From contig JAKLDN010000008.1 in the NCBI GenBank assembly GCA_022703505.1, positions 62,001-126,000 of the forward strand: 64,000 bases of DNA, read 5' to 3'. Source of the DNA: Spirochaetota bacterium (lineage in GTDB: Bacteria; Spirochaetota; Spirochaetia; Treponematales; UBA12059). Position 1 is the first letter of the stretch; every line of letters starts with the position of its first letter. Positions 63,287 to 64,000 of the stretch are shown here, piece by piece. Made by a program: the position numbers and the translations under genes. A model generated the notes under the pieces. That model was given only the letters and a program-made list of their open reading frames with translations. It was not told where the DNA came from and ran no database searches.

Positions 63287-63728
63287 CCTGCTGTTCATGC
63301 TGGTTCACACGGGTGCGTATTTTATTGCCGGTATGCTTGCCTATCGCGTCAGTCGCGACCTTTACATGGGCGAGAATCGCCTGCTCGATTTCGTGAAAGA
63401 CATGTCCGACCAGGGCGAAAATGCCAGCGTGGCGAAATTGACCCTTCCGCTTCAACTCGTGCGCGGGCTGGTTCTTTCGATCGTACTGTACCCCATCATC
63501 GGATTCCTCGGAGAGTTGTCGTATTTGCATCGTTTTCTTTTCCTCACCGGCCTGATGTTCGTTTACACTGACTTTGCCAGCGCAATCCCCTTTCCCCATA
63601 ATCTTGAAGGACTGATCTATTTGAAAGCTCGGTACTTCAAGAAATTCGCGTTTTGGAAACTGCAATTTGAGATGATCGTCTTCAGCCTGATCTTCGGGCT
63701 GGCCTCGGGTTGGATTCTATTCCAATGA
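63267..63728 (+). CDS. Small polytopic membrane protein, unknown family
   Basis: 153 residues, about four membrane helices (LLFMLVHTGAYFIAGMLAY, LVLSIVLYPIIGFLG, FLFLTGLMFVYTDFA, MIVFSLIFGLASGWILF). Start ATG 63267 has GAAGGAGG and overlaps the hydrolase gene by 20 bases, so it belongs to the same unit. No recognised motif. Confidence 0.72.
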   Translation: MEYAKFSLLFMLVHTGAYFIAGMLAYRVSRDLYMGENRLLDFVKDMSDQGENASVAKLTLPLQLVRGLVLSIVLYPIIGFLGELSYLHRFLFLTGLMFVYTDFASAIPFPHNLEGLIYLKARYFKKFAFWKLQFEMIVFSLIFGLASGWILFQ

Positions 63729-63776
63729 GACCGCACGAACAGGAAAACACGTACATCGACGGATGGGAGAAATACC

Positions 63777-64000
63777 ATGCAGAGATCGCTCACATGGATC
63801 GTTCCGCTAGTAGCCGTACTGGCCCTTGCCGCTTCTGCGACCGGCCTTTTCCTGCCCGGCGGGGATGGCCCCTATAAATTTACAACCCTGCGCGGACAAG
63901 AAGTCGAGATGTTCGGGCGCGGATTGTACCGATACGACACACTCCTGGTCGGCGCTGCCCTGCGCGGCACCGACGCCGTCACTCTGCTCATCGGCTTGCC
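63777..64000 (+). CDS. Membrane protein, N-terminal part (cut by window edge)
   Basis: 74 residues before the window ends, too short and open-ended to be obvious. It begins MQRSLTWIVPLVAVLALAAS, a membrane segment or signal, and continues with FTTLRGQEVEMFGRGLYRYD then ALRGTDAVTLLIGLP, the start of a second hydrophobic segment. GGGAG-type Shine-Dalgarno upstream. Third gene of the lower-GC segment; function unknown. Confidence 0.65.
   Translation, partial: MQRSLTWIVPLVAVLALAASATGLFLPGGDGPYKFTTLRGQEVEMFGRGLYRYDTLLVGAALRGTDAVTLLIGL

Overview
The window is very GC-rich (clearly above 60%, with G/C-ending codons almost throughout) and densely packed with genes. It most likely comes from a spirochaete chromosome. 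The best lineage evidence is gene order: a DksA/TraR-type zinc-finger gene, infA and a moxR–DUF58–Bat (von Willebrand A/TPR) operon lie within 8.5 kb. From memory, Borrelia burgdorferi (bb0168–bb0176) has the same neighbourhood and Treponema keeps part of it. Chemotaxis-type genes, a DAK2–DegV fusion and an MGDG-synthase-like glycosyltransferase fit. No rRNA, tRNA, CRISPR array or replication origin was found.

Layout. 0–5.5 kb: end of an IclR regulator, a GNAT acetyltransferase, a GH3 glycosidase, thioredoxin reductase and an exported transglutaminase-like protein. 5.5–12 kb: a signalling cluster (sensor kinase, double-receiver regulator, hybrid kinase) and a histidinol-phosphatase, with strong palindromic repeats between genes. 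12–20.5 kb: dksA-like gene, infA, smr-like gene and the six-gene moxR/bat operon. 20.5–23 kb: a membrane protein, a hairpin-rich composite repeat and a PlsC-like acyltransferase. 23–28 kb: a probable catabolic operon (cyclase-family hydrolase, CaiB CoA-transferase, amidase, GltS-type symporter). 28–31.5 kb: MFS transporter and a multi-PAS kinase. 31.7–40.9 kb: a purine/oxamate locus (three-subunit molybdenum hydroxylase, NCS2 permease, and homologues of E. coli YlbF, FdrA and YlbE) with a promoter carrying palindromic operator candidates.

40.9–45 kb: a STAS protein, then a fused fatty-acid kinase (FakA-like plus FakB/DegV) translationally coupled to plsY, which suggests use of exogenous fatty acids for phospholipid. 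45–55 kb: a long minus-strand run with an NlpC/P60 protein, DHOD-like enzyme, NudC, a 385-residue membrane protein that looks like a P-type ATPase core without its cytoplasmic domains, a TPR lipoprotein, UPRTase, PduL, a small membrane protein, a soluble chemoreceptor with a C-terminal solute-binding domain, and a HAD phosphatase. 55–61.4 kb: glycolipid glycosyltransferase, small outer-membrane-type protein, rhomboid protease and an asymmetric heterodimeric ABC exporter. 61.4–64 kb: a REP-associated (RAYT/Y1) transposase followed by visibly less GC-rich genes (serine hydrolase and two membrane proteins), probably acquired.

Genes are tightly coupled: thirteen junctions use a four-base stop/start overlap (ATGA, GTGA or TTGA). 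Start codons were set from these overlaps, Shine-Dalgarno sequences and domain boundaries, because many open frames extend upstream as non-coding shadow. The items most worth following up are the headless P-type ATPase, the chemoreceptor–SBP fusion, the FakA–FakB–PlsY module, the BatB–BatC fusion with an internal lipobox, and the palindromic repeat families that occur alongside the RAYT gene.
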